Positions 40,104 through 48,287 of a stretch of 64,000 bases of DNA are shown piece by piece (positions within the stretch are counted from its first letter, which is position 1; the number at the start of each line of letters is the position of its first letter). Both the position numbers and the translations under genes were made by a program. The notes beneath the pieces are model-generated. The model did not search any database, was not told the origin of the DNA, and saw nothing but the letters and a program-made list of their open reading frames with translations. Source of the DNA: Haloarcula rara (GTDB lineage Archaea > Halobacteriota > Halobacteria > Halobacteriales > Haloarculaceae); assembly GCF_029338235.1 (NCBI RefSeq), contig NZ_CP119785.1:1116001-1180000 (forward strand), given 5' to 3'.

Positions 40104-40215
40104 ACCGCGCGAGCGGAGCGAGCGCGGTTTCGACCGAACTCGCGGCGTCGCCGCGAGTTCGGCCTTTTTGGCGAACGTTTTTCGAGGAGCCCTCCCACAG
40201 CGGCGCGAAGCGCCG
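40104..40215. repeat. Stem-loop cluster downstream of the EF-2 gene
   Basis: Three stem-loops are present. They are accgcgc/gcgcggt with the gagcggagcga loop (40104-40128), ccgaactcgcggc/gccgcgagttcgg (13 bp, 3-base loop, 40134-40162) followed by cctttttgg, and cggcgc/gcgccg (40201-40214). The 13-bp stem followed by T-run could terminate plus-strand transcription. On the minus strand it lies 80 bases after the EF-2 stop. Confidence 0.65.
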
Positions 40216-40244
40216 CGGGGAAGGGCGACGACCAAAAAGGTTCT

Positions 40245-42431
40245 CTAGAAGTAGTCGATAGCGGCGGGCAGTTCCGTCTTCATGCCCTTGCGCTCTCGAA
40301 TCTCCGTGATCTTTTCCGGCTGGAGGTTGTCGGCCATGACCTGGAAGCCGGCGTTCTCGGTGTTCCAGGAGGCACGGCCCTCGGTGGCGCTCCGGATGTC
40401 ACTGGAGAAGCCGATCATCTCGTCGACGGGCGCGATACCCTCGACGACCATGAGGTCACCCTCCTGGTACATGTCGTCGACACGGCCACGGCGGCCCTGA
40501 ATCTCGCCGGACGCGGCGCCCATGTGGTCGTTGGGCACGTCGATGCGGACCTCCTGAATCGGCTCCAGGAGCTTGATGTCGGCGTCGATGAGGGCGTTGT
40601 GGACGGCCTCCCGAACGGCGGGGATGACCTGTGCCGGACCGCGGTGGATGGCGTCCTCGTGGAGGCGGGCGTCGTGGAGGCGCAGCAGCGAGCCCTGGAC
40701 CGGTTCCGCGGCGAGCGGCCCGTCGTCCAGTGCTTCTTCGAGCCCCTCGATGACGAGCTCCATCGTCTCGTTCAAGTGCTGGATACCTTTCGTCTCGTCG
40801 AGCAGGATGTTGGTCCCGTGGATGTGCTCGATGTTCTGGGAGTCGTCCTTGTCCATGCCGGCGTCCTGCAGCGCTTCGCGGCGCTCCAGTTCGGGCATGT
40901 CCATGGAGGCCTCGCCAAGCTTGATGGCCTCGACGATGTCGTCGCCGAGCGGTTCGACGGTGATGTAGAACCGGTTGTGGTTGTTCGGCGAACGGCCCTC
41001 GACCTCGCGGGACTCGCTCTGGACTGCCTCGCGGTAGACAACGATGGGCTCACCGGTGTTGATCGGGATGCCCTGGTTGCGCTCGATACGCTGGCCGATG
41101 ACCTCCAGGTGGAGTTCACCCTGGCCGGAGATGAGGTGTTCCCCGGTGTCCTCGTTGATCTCGATCTGGATGGTCGGGTCCTCCTTGGCGACCTGCTGGA
41201 GCGTCTTGATGAGGTTCGGCAGGTCGTCCATGTTCTGTGCCTCGACGGACTTCGTGATGACCGGCTCCGAGATGTGTTCGATGGACTCGAAGGGAGTCAT
41301 CTCCTGGCTGGAGACCGTCGAACCTGCGATGGCGTCCTTGAGGCCGGTAACGGCGGCGATGTTCCCGGCGGGGACGTGGTCCACTTCCTCGCGCTCGCCA
41401 CCCATGTAGATGCCGACGCTCTGGATGCGGTTCTTGCCCGCGGTCCCGGAGACGTACAGCTCCTGGCCCTTCTCCAGCGTGCCGGAGAAGACGCGTCCGG
41501 CAGCGATCTCGCCGGCGTGGGGGTCGACACCGATGTCGGTGACCATGAGGACGACCTCGCCGTCCTCGTTGACCAGCCGCATGTCCTCGGCGAGGTCGGA
41601 CTCGTCGTCGCCACGCCAGATGCGCGGGACACGCATCGGCTGGGCGTCGACGGGGTTCGGGAAGTGCTCACAGACCATGTCGAGGACGACGTTCGACAGC
41701 GGCGTGCGCTCGTGGAGCTCCTGGCGCTTGTCCGCGCGCTCGAGTTCCATGATGTCGCCGAAGTCCATCCCGGTGCGCTGCATCGACGGCATCGAGACGC
41801 CCCACTTGTACAGTGCGGAGCCGAAGCCGACGGTGCCCTCCTCGACAGAGACCGTCCAGTCGTCGATGTCGTCCATCTCCTCGGTCATCCCGCGGATGAG
41901 CTCGTTGACGTCGTCGATGACGTTGAGGAGTCGGTTCTGCATCTCCTCGGGACCCTCCTGGAGCTCGGAGATGAGGCGGTCGACTTTGTTGATGAACAGC
42001 GTCGGCTTGACGCCCTCGCGCAGGGCCTGCCGGAGCACCGTCTCGGTCTGGGGCATCGCGCCCTCGACGGCGTCGACCACCACGAGCGCGCCGTCGACGG
42101 CACGCATCGCGCGGGTCACGTCCCCGCCGAAGTCGACGTGGCCGGGGGTGTCGATGAGGTTGATGAGGTGGTTCTTGTCCTCGTACTCGTGAGTCATCGA
42201 GACGTTGGCCGCGTCGATAGTGATACCGCGTTCCTGCTCGTCCTCCTCGGTGTCCATCGCGAGCTGCTCGCCCGCGGTGTCGTCGGAGATCATGCCTGCC
42301 CCAGCGAGCAGGTTGTCCGTAAGCGTCGTCTTGCCGTGGTCCACGTGAGCAGCGATGGCGATGTTCCGGATGTGCTCCGGGTCGCTCATCAGTGTCTCAC
42401 ATTCTTGTACGATCTTTTTGCGTCGGCCCAT
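40245..42431 (-). CDS. fusA: Translation elongation factor EF-2
   Basis: The 728-residue archaeal EF-2 drives translocation on the ribosome. GTPase motifs are [20 protein letters not shown] (G1), [12 protein letters not shown] (G2), [18 protein letters not shown] (G3) and NKVDR (G4). It ends with the domain IV/V region, [20 protein letters not shown] and [12 protein letters not shown], which includes the His diphthamide region near the tip. The start [20 protein letters not shown] (42431) matches haloarchaeal EF-2 N-termini, not the in-frame ATG at 42461. The adjacent str-type order is disrupted by the biotin transporter. Confidence 0.96.
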   Translation of the reverse strand: MGRRKKIVQECETLMSDPEHIRNIAIAAHVDHGKTTLTDNLLAGAGMISDDTAGEQLAMDTEEDEQERGITIDAANVSMTHEYEDKNHLINLIDTPGHVDFGGDVTRAMRAVDGALVVVDAVEGAMPQTETVLRQALREGVKPTLFINKVDRLISELQEGPEEMQNRLLNVIDDVNELIRGMTEEMDDIDDWTVSVEEGTVGFGSALYKWGVSMPSMQRTGMDFGDIMELERADKRQELHERTPLSNVVLDMVCEHFPNPVDAQPMRVPRIWRGDDESDLAEDMRLVNEDGEVVLMVTDIGVDPHAGEIAAGRVFSGTLEKGQELYVSGTAGKNRIQSVGIYMGGEREEVDHVPAGNIAAVTGLKDAIAGSTVSSQEMTPFESIEHISEPVITKSVEAQNMDDLPNLIKTLQQVAKEDPTIQIEINEDTGEHLISGQGELHLEVIGQRIERNQGIPINTGEPIVVYREAVQSESREVEGRSPNNHNRFYITVEPLGDDIVEAIKLGEASMDMPELERREALQDAGMDKDDSQNIEHIHGTNILLDETKGIQHLNETMELVIEGLEEALDDGPLAAEPVQGSLLRLHDARLHEDAIHRGPAQVIPAVREAVHNALIDADIKLLEPIQEVRIDVPNDHMGAASGEIQGRRGRVDDMYQEGDLMVVEGIAPVDEMIGFSSDIRSATEGRASWNTENAGFQVMADNLQPEKITEIRERKGMKTELPAAIDYF

Positions 42432-42633
42432 TATACAGAATCGTATCAACAGGAGGGTCAAAAGGATAGTGTTTCCGCGTCAGCGTGTCAGAGCCACGCG
42501 AACGTCGGCCCCCGAGCGATAGGGCGGACAGCACCGGTGTCTGCGGGTGCTCCGGGCCGTGGTCAACCAGTGGGTGGCAATAGCTAGCAAGCCCGCAAGA
42601 ATCATACCCGACCGCCCCCTGTGAACGACACAC

Positions 42634-43383
42634 ATGGACGTACACGTACAGGGCGGACCGGCCGAACCGTTTCTTGGCGCGCGGAACCTCTTCTCGACGG
42701 AGTACGACCTCGACCGCCCCGTGACCGTACGGGTCCGCGAGGACCCCGACGAGCGCACGCGCGTCAGCCACGACGCCGCCGGCCACCGGCTCACTATCTC
42801 CCGGCAGGCGGCCACGAGCGCGATGGCCCGCGAACTCGCCTTACACGAGTTCGCCCACATGCACCACAACGAGCGGGGCCACCCCTCACACACCCAGTCG
42901 ACCGAGGAAGCCATCTACCTCGCCCTGGCGGGCCACAGCGTCGAACAGCGCAAGCTCACCCACTGCTACCAGATCGCCAACCACATGAAGGACATCTACG
43001 CCGACGACGTCTGGATGGCGCTGGTCTCGGGCGAGAAGCTGGTCGCCTTCCTGGAGGCGAGCCTCGCGGCCGCGGTCTCGGACCTTCCCGGGGGGCAGCC
43101 GGGCTGGACGCAGCTGACCCCCGCCGCCGACCCCGACATCACGGCGGTCAACGCCGCCTTCGCGCTGGCGCTCGTCGAGCGCCACGACCTCGTGAGCGAG
43201 GGACACCAGCTGTACGACCTCGCGCACGCGGCCGCCCAGGACGCCGAGGGAATCGATATAGCGGAGTTCAAGGGGTACTTCGCCGGTCTCTCGCCCGACC
43301 CCGACGAGTCGGAGTTCCGGAAGGCGCTGGTCGACGTCACGAGGGCGTACGCCACGGCCGAGAGCGGGCAGGCGGCCGACTAG
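42634..43383 (+). CDS. HEXXH-motif protein, DUF5781-like (249 aa)
   Basis: The protein begins MDVHVQGGPAEPFLGARNLF. It contains LALHEFAHMHHNERGHPSHT, a classic HEXXH zinc-peptidase motif preceded by a helix, followed by TQSTEEAIYLALAGHSVEQR (a Glu 25 residues on). The remaining length is helical. I recognise it as the haloarchaeal DUF5781 type, a putative cytoplasmic metallopeptidase without a signal peptide. It lies between EF-2 and the biotin transporter genes and overlaps the latter's end by 4 bases convergently. Confidence 0.8.
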   Translation: MDVHVQGGPAEPFLGARNLFSTEYDLDRPVTVRVREDPDERTRVSHDAAGHRLTISRQAATSAMARELALHEFAHMHHNERGHPSHTQSTEEAIYLALAGHSVEQRKLTHCYQIANHMKDIYADDVWMALVSGEKLVAFLEASLAAAVSDLPGGQPGWTQLTPAADPDITAVNAAFALALVERHDLVSEGHQLYDLAHAAAQDAEGIDIAEFKGYFAGLSPDPDESEFRKALVDVTRAYATAESGQAAD

Positions 43384-44093
43384 AGCAAGACAATCAGCGG
43401 CCACAGCGCCAGGACGACACCGAGTAGCAACACCGGGTAGTCCCGGCCGGTAAAGGCCATCTTGGGTGGTGTCGGGTTCCAGGCGAAACAGCGGGCCCGG
43501 AGCGCGAGCGAGAGCCGGTCCGAGCGGTCGAAGGCCCGGGCTAGCCCGACGACTGCGATGCGTTTCGCGCGGTCGACGACGGACCGGGTCTCCCCGCCCC
43601 GGGCGGCGATAGCGTCCCGTACCGAAAGCAAGTCCCGCCGAAGGACGGGCAGGAACCGAAAGGTCAGCCCCACGCCGACACCCAGGGCCTGACCGGTCCG
43701 ACCGGGGACGTACCGCTGGACGACCGCCCGGGTCTCACGGACCGGTGTCGTCCGGACGTAGACGGCAGCGACGGCCAACACGAGGACGACCCGCGTCGTC
43801 GCCAGCAGTGGCTCCACGGCGCGTGCGGGGTCGACGTACGGCGGCGTCAGCGCCAGTACGGCCGACAGCGGGCTTAACAGGAGGATAAAGAGGACGAACC
43901 GATAGCTCCTGGCCACCGCGAGCGGCGACAGCCGCCCGGCGACGAGCGCCAGCCCTGCCAGTACGCTCAGGGCCGCCAGGCGCTTCGGGGTCGGCCCGAC
44001 GAATGCGGCGACGGCGAAGCCGAACTGGCAGACCAGCTTCGACCGGGCGTCCAGCCGGTGGGCGACCGTCTCGCCGGGGCGGTAGGTCAGCAT
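43380..44093 (-). CDS. bioN: Energy-coupling factor transporter transmembrane subunit EcfT/BioN (237 aa)
   Basis: The polytopic membrane protein has about five helices. It carries the cytoplasmic ARG-type coupling motifs of EcfT: HRLDARSKLVCQFGFAVAAF at the start and, further on, VRDAIAARGGETRSVVDRAK and SLALRARCFAWNPTP. Together with the ATPase and BioY S-component it forms a biotin ECF importer. The genes for BioM and BioN overlap by 7 bases. Confidence 0.85.
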   Translation of the reverse strand: MLTYRPGETVAHRLDARSKLVCQFGFAVAAFVGPTPKRLAALSVLAGLALVAGRLSPLAVARSYRFVLFILLLSPLSAVLALTPPYVDPARAVEPLLATTRVVLVLAVAAVYVRTTPVRETRAVVQRYVPGRTGQALGVGVGLTFRFLPVLRRDLLSVRDAIAARGGETRSVVDRAKRIAVVGLARAFDRSDRLSLALRARCFAWNPTPPKMAFTGRDYPVLLLGVVLALWPLIVLL

Positions 44094-44785
44094 CCGCCGT
44101 CGACGCCGTACGGTTCGAGCGCCCCGAGGTCGGCCGGCGGGCCGTCGGCAGCGATTTCCCCATCGCTCAGTGCGACGATACGGTCGGTCCGCTCGCGCAA
44201 GTCACGCAGGTCGTGCGTGACCACGACAATGCTCGTCCCCGCTTCGTGGAGGTCGTCCAGTCGAGCGAGCAGCGAGCGACGGGCGCGCAAGTCCAGCCCG
44301 GCGAACGGTTCGTCAAGAACGAGGTGGGTAGGTTCCATCGCCAGCGCACCGGCAATGGCGACGCGGGCCTGCTCGCCGCCCGACAGCGCGTCGATATGGT
44401 CGTTCTCGCGACCGTCGAGCTCGACCGCCGAGAGCGCCGACGCGACACGGCGGTCTATCTCCCCGCGGTCGAGCCCCAGGTTTTCGGGGCCAAACGCCAC
44501 GTCCGCACCGACGGTGGCGGCAACCAGCTGGTCCCGTGGCTGCTGGAACACCATGCCGATGCTCCTGCGGGCGGCAAGCGGGTCCTCGGTCACGTCCGTC
44601 CCGTCGACCGTGACCGTCCCCGAATCGGGCTCCAGCAGGGCGTTGAAGTGGCGCACGAGCGTCGTCTTGCCGCTCCCGTTGGGCCCGACCAGCAGGCAGA
44701 ACTCGCCGTCGGGAATCCGCAGCGACACGTCGCCGAGCGCGACGCTCTCGCCAAAGCGGTGTGTGAGACCGTCGACCGTTATCAT
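44087..44785 (-). CDS. bioM: Energy-coupling factor ATPase EcfA/BioM (232 aa)
   Basis: The ABC ATPase shows Walker A LVGPNGSGKTTLVRHF, a Q-loop (VFQQPRDQLVAATVGADVAF, with the ECF-type PxDQLxxxTV) and signature LSGGEQARVAIAGALAM. Walker B is LVLDEPFAGLDLRARR and the switch His is VVTHDL. The glutamine-rich Q-loop region is characteristic of ECF ATPases. It provides energy to the BioY/BioN transporter. Only one ATPase gene is present, so it probably works as a homodimer. Confidence 0.92.
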   Translation of the reverse strand: MITVDGLTHRFGESVALGDVSLRIPDGEFCLLVGPNGSGKTTLVRHFNALLEPDSGTVTVDGTDVTEDPLAARRSIGMVFQQPRDQLVAATVGADVAFGPENLGLDRGEIDRRVASALSAVELDGRENDHIDALSGGEQARVAIAGALAMEPTHLVLDEPFAGLDLRARRSLLARLDDLHEAGTSIVVVTHDLRDLRERTDRIVALSDGEIAADGPPADLGALEPYGVDGGC

Positions 44786-45378
44786 GCGGTCGTGGTCGCC
44801 TGCTGTCGGGCGAGCACCCCGCCTTTCACCAGGGCCAGCGTCGCGGTGATCTTGATGGCGTCACCGGGAAGGAAGACGAGGGCCCCGACGGTCAGCGCCT
44901 CGACCGGCGCCAGCCCAGCGATAGCCGCCAGCCACGGAACGCCGATGGCGTAGATGAGGACGAGCCCCGCGACCAGCGCGGCGACCTGTCGCGTGAGCGG
45001 GATATCGGTGAGCGGCTTCGGGTCGAGCCCGCGGTGGACGACGGCCCCGATGAGGACCACCGCAAGCAGGAAGCCGACGAGGTACCCGCCCGTCGGCCCG
45101 AGCAGGTAGCCGAGTCCGGCCTGCCCGTTCGAGAATACCGGCGCCCCGGCGATGCCGACAAGCAGGTACAGCGCGACGGAAAAGCCGCCCCAGCGCGCCC
45201 CCAGCAGGAGGCCGGCGAAGTAGACACCGAAGACCTGGAAGGATACCGGGGCCGGCAGCCCGGGTATCGGTATCGAGACGTACGCGAAGGCCGCAGTGAG
45301 TGCGGCAAGCACCGCCGCGAGCGCGATGTTCGACACTGCCTCGTCGCCGACGAGGTCGACCGACTCCGTTCCTGACAT
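44782..45378 (-). CDS. bioY: Biotin transporter substrate-binding subunit BioY (198 aa)
   Basis: The membrane S-component has about six helices with the BioY landmarks PIPGLPAPVSFQVFGVYFAG, LLLGARWGGFSVALYLLVGI and AGAPVFSNGQAGLGYLLGPT. GGYLVGFLLAVVLIGAVVH follows. It binds biotin with high affinity. Its stop overlaps the start of the ATPase gene by 4 bases, so bioY-bioM-bioN form an operon. The start at 45378 (MSGTESVDLVGDEAV) is favoured over an ATG 24 bases upstream. Confidence 0.92.
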   Translation of the reverse strand: MSGTESVDLVGDEAVSNIALAAVLAALTAAFAYVSIPIPGLPAPVSFQVFGVYFAGLLLGARWGGFSVALYLLVGIAGAPVFSNGQAGLGYLLGPTGGYLVGFLLAVVLIGAVVHRGLDPKPLTDIPLTRQVAALVAGLVLIYAIGVPWLAAIAGLAPVEALTVGALVFLPGDAIKITATLALVKGGVLARQQATTTA

Positions 45379-45508
45379 ACCTGTGACTGTCCCGTCAACC
45401 AAGAAATAGCTAGTGGTTTACGAGCTGGCGTGGCTCGGCACAAGCGAGCCGCGAGTCACGACGGCGCTACCGCTTCCAGCGGGCGAAAACGGGAGAATAC
45501 AGTCGATA

Positions 45509-46135
45509 TTATCGGGCTGCGGCCGCGACGCGTTCCTTCTCTTCTTTCTGGTTGACGGAGTAGGTGCTGACGTCGTTGTTGGCGGCGCCGATGAGCAGGG
45601 AAGCGAGTGCCTCCTCGGCGCTGGTGGTCGTCTTGAACGAGCCACCGTAGGTGCCCTCGGCGATGAACTTCAGGGCCTGGTCGACCCGTCGCTGGGGGGC
45701 GACGTCGACGGCCTTCGGGACCGAGATACCACCGTATTTCAGGCGGACGGTCTCCTCTCGGGGCGCGCTGTTCTCGACGGCCTCGACGAGGACCTGCACC
45801 GGGTTCTCCTCGGTGCGCTCGTGGACGATGTCGAAGGCGTCACTGACGATGGTCGTCGCGAGCTGCTTCTTGCCCGTGTTCTCGTCGGTCTGCATCAGCC
45901 GGTTGATGAGTCGCTCGACGACGCTGATTTCGGACTTCTGGAACTGCTTGTTCGAGTGCCGTCCCATCGTGTGGGCGATGGGCGTCACCGTGATGTACCG
46001 TTCCGTGGAGGGGTCCGAATACTCGATGTTGGTGACCGACCACTTGCCGAACAGCTCGGCGCGGGCGACCTCTTCTTCGGGCTCCTCAGCCTCAACGTCT
46101 TCGTCGGTCTCGGGTGTGTCTTCGTCTGCACTCAT
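45509..46135 (-). CDS. rps7: 30S ribosomal protein S7 (uS7)
   Basis: The archaeal uS7 (208 residues) has an acidic N-terminal extension (MSADEDTPETDEDVEAEEPE) and then the S7 fold. Examples are VTPIAHTMGRHSNKQFQKSE, VSDAFDIVHERTEENPVQVL and KYGGISVPKAVDVAPQRRVD. It binds 16S rRNA at the 3' major domain. The gene begins 2 bases after rps12's stop in the RNA polymerase-linked operon. Confidence 0.97.
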   Translation of the reverse strand: MSADEDTPETDEDVEAEEPEEEVARAELFGKWSVTNIEYSDPSTERYITVTPIAHTMGRHSNKQFQKSEISVVERLINRLMQTDENTGKKQLATTIVSDAFDIVHERTEENPVQVLVEAVENSAPREETVRLKYGGISVPKAVDVAPQRRVDQALKFIAEGTYGGSFKTTTSAEEALASLLIGAANNDVSTYSVNQKEEKERVAAAAR

Positions 46136-46137
46136 GG

Positions 46138-46566
46138 TTATCGGACCGGCTTTTCGGCGTTACCGCGGACCAGTTCGAGCATGGAGACGCCGTTTACCTT
46201 CTCGACCTTGTAGTTGACACCGGAGAGGTCGCCCATCGCGCGACCCTTCGCGCCGCCGATACCGGCGATGGTGACCTCGTCGTGTTCGTCGATAAAGGAG
46301 ATAGCGCCGTCACCGGGACAGAACGCGGTGACCTGCTTGCCGTTCTTGATGAGCTGGACCCGGACGCATTTCCGGATCGCGGAGTTGGGCTGTTTCGCCT
46401 CGATACCGACCTTCTCCAGGACGATACCGCGGCCCTGGGGGGCACCCTCGAGCGGGTCGGACTTCTTGCCGAGCCCGCGCTCGCGTCGCGCGTAGTCCGA
46501 GTCGGACCACCGGTGTTTCTGGCGGTCCTTCTTCAGCTTCCGCGCGGCGTATTTGCCGTTTGCCAT
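46138..46566 (-). CDS. rps12: 30S ribosomal protein S12 (uS12)
   Basis: The 142-residue archaeal uS12 begins [20 protein letters not shown]. It carries the S12 landmarks [39 protein letters not shown] and the decoding-site loop [20 protein letters not shown]. It is a decoding-site protein. It follows nusA by about 120 bases. Confidence 0.97.
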   Translation of the reverse strand: MANGKYAARKLKKDRQKHRWSDSDYARRERGLGKKSDPLEGAPQGRGIVLEKVGIEAKQPNSAIRKCVRVQLIKNGKQVTAFCPGDGAISFIDEHDEVTIAGIGGAKGRAMGDLSGVNYKVEKVNGVSMLELVRGNAEKPVR

Positions 46567-46686
46567 AGTACACGTCGGTATCCTGCCGAGCTACTTAAGA
46601 CTCCTCTTTCGTCGTCGCCGTACAGCCCGTGTGGGGCGTTCTCGTACGCGAGTGGGTGGCAAATGGAGTGTCCGTCGCCGAGGCCG

Positions 46687-47112
46687 TCAGGTCAGTTCGA
46701 TACCGTCGATGTCGAAGTGACGCTGGGCCAGCCGGCGGGCGGCGTCGATGTTGCGGCCGTCGCGGCCGATAGCGGCCCCGTGGTCGTCCTGGGGCACCTC
46801 GACGTAGGCGACGGTGTCGCCGTTCTCCGAGACGGTGACGTTGTAGACGGCGGCGGGCGCCAGGGCGTTGGCGACGAAGTCCTCGGCCCGTTCGGCGTCC
46901 TCGATGAGCTTCACGTCCCGGCCGAGTTGCTCCTCGACGCGCGCGACGGTGGTGCCGCCGGGACCGATGGCGTCGGCTATCTGGCCGCGCTTGACCAGGT
47001 AGACGACCTGGTCGTGGTCCTCGTCGACGACGCAATCCCGGACAGTGACGCCGGCTTCGTCCTCGAAGAGGGCGACCAGTCGTCGGGCTTCGTCCGAGAT
47101 TTCGACGCCCAT
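46687..47112 (-). CDS. nusA: NusA-like transcription elongation/termination factor (141 aa)
   Basis: The short archaeal NusA contains only the two KH RNA-binding domains: YLVKRGQIADAIGPGGTTVA (GxxG) and DDHGAAIGRDGRNIDAARRL (GxxG). It lacks the bacterial N- and C-terminal domains. It begins [20 protein letters not shown]. The overlap with rpoA'' (1 base at the shared boundary) places it in the polymerase operon. Confidence 0.95.
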   Translation of the reverse strand: MGVEISDEARRLVALFEDEAGVTVRDCVVDEDHDQVVYLVKRGQIADAIGPGGTTVARVEEQLGRDVKLIEDAERAEDFVANALAPAAVYNVTVSENGDTVAYVEVPQDDHGAAIGRDGRNIDAARRLAQRHFDIDGIELT

Positions 47113-48287
47113 CAGTCCTGCGTGGTGCCCATACGGAGGTCGACGTCGCCGGTGCCCAGCTTGATGGGCTTGCCGACGATGACGTTCTCCGTGACGCCGT
47201 CCAGTTCGTCGACCTCGCCGTGGATGGCGGCGTCGAGCAGGTGGTTCACCGTCACCTCGAACGCTGCGCGGGCCAGCACGGAGTCCTTCGAGCCGGAGAT
47301 ACCGTGGCGGCCGATGGACTCGATGGTCCCCTCGTTGGTCATGATGTCCGCGACCAGCATGAGGTGGCGGACGTTCACGTCGTCGAGGCCCTGCTCTTCG
47401 AGCGTGTTCATCGTCTCGTTGATGAGCGTCTCGCGGGCGGCCTCGACGCCGAGGCTCCGGTATATCTCGTGGATGTTGTTACACGTCGTCCGGGAGGCGT
47501 CGACACCCTCGATGCCCAGCACCTCGCCGAAGTCCGAGCCCTCGGTGTAGAGGACGAACTCCTCGCCGTCTTCTAAGTCTTCCTTGCGAATGACGACGCG
47601 GGATATCTCGTCGATACCCTTGAAGACGATGTCCCGGAGCTCCTCGACCAGCTGGAGCAGGTCCCGGTAGCTGGGCTCCTCCGGGCCGAACTCGATGACG
47701 GTCCCGGCCTGGCGGGTCTTGACGCCGAGGTTCGACTCGATGGTCTCGGCGATCTCCTCGGCGATGGCCTCGGTGGTATCGACCGTGGGCCAGCGTTCCT
47801 GCAGGGTCTCTTCGTTCAAGTCGATCTGGACGAGCATGTCCGCGACGTTCGTGGAGATGTCACCCAGCGCGAGGATGCGCGTGGCCTCTATCTTCCAGAC
47901 GACCTCGTGGGCCTTCTCGCGGTCGTCGGCGTACTCCTCGTCTAAGTGGACAGTCATCATCGGCGTGTCCGGCGTCTTCCGGGCGTCGACCAGTTCGATG
48001 AGCCGGGGCAGGCCCTGGGTCACGTCGATTTCGGCCACACCGGCGTAGTGGAACGTGTTCATCGTCATCTGCGTTCCGGGTTCGCCGATGGACTGGGCCG
48101 AGACGGTCCCGACCGGGTCCAGGGGGTCCACGCGTGTCTGCATGTAGCGGGACTCGACCGCCTGAGCGATGCGGTCGGCGTCCTCGACGCCGACGCCGCG
48201 TTCCTCGACTGCGCTGTACACCTCGTCTTTCAGCCGCCGGGGGAGCTCCGTGTCCTCGACGACGGCCTCGATGTCTTCTGATACCAT
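47112..48287 (-). CDS. rpoA2: DNA-directed RNA polymerase subunit A'' (Rpo1C)
   Basis: This is the C-terminal half of the largest subunit (391 residues). It contains [20 protein letters not shown] (trigger-loop/bridge region with [20 protein letters not shown]) and [20 protein letters not shown] near the end. It forms the polymerase active-site closing part with A'. The start overlaps the A' stop by one base; the split into A' and A'' is usual in Archaea. Confidence 0.97.
   Translation of the reverse strand: MVSEDIEAVVEDTELPRRLKDEVYSAVEERGVGVEDADRIAQAVESRYMQTRVDPLDPVGTVSAQSIGEPGTQMTMNTFHYAGVAEIDVTQGLPRLIELVDARKTPDTPMMTVHLDEEYADDREKAHEVVWKIEATRILALGDISTNVADMLVQIDLNEETLQERWPTVDTTEAIAEEIAETIESNLGVKTRQAGTVIEFGPEEPSYRDLLQLVEELRDIVFKGIDEISRVVIRKEDLEDGEEFVLYTEGSDFGEVLGIEGVDASRTTCNNIHEIYRSLGVEAARETLINETMNTLEEQGLDDVNVRHLMLVADIMTNEGTIESIGRHGISGSKDSVLARAAFEVTVNHLLDAAIHGEVDELDGVTENVIVGKPIKLGTGDVDLRMGTTQD

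Noticed and set aside
40524..42587. 687-codon open frame antisense to EF-2
   Set aside because: Same shadow effect from haloarchaeal third-position GC; the minus strand encodes EF-2 with all GTPase motifs.
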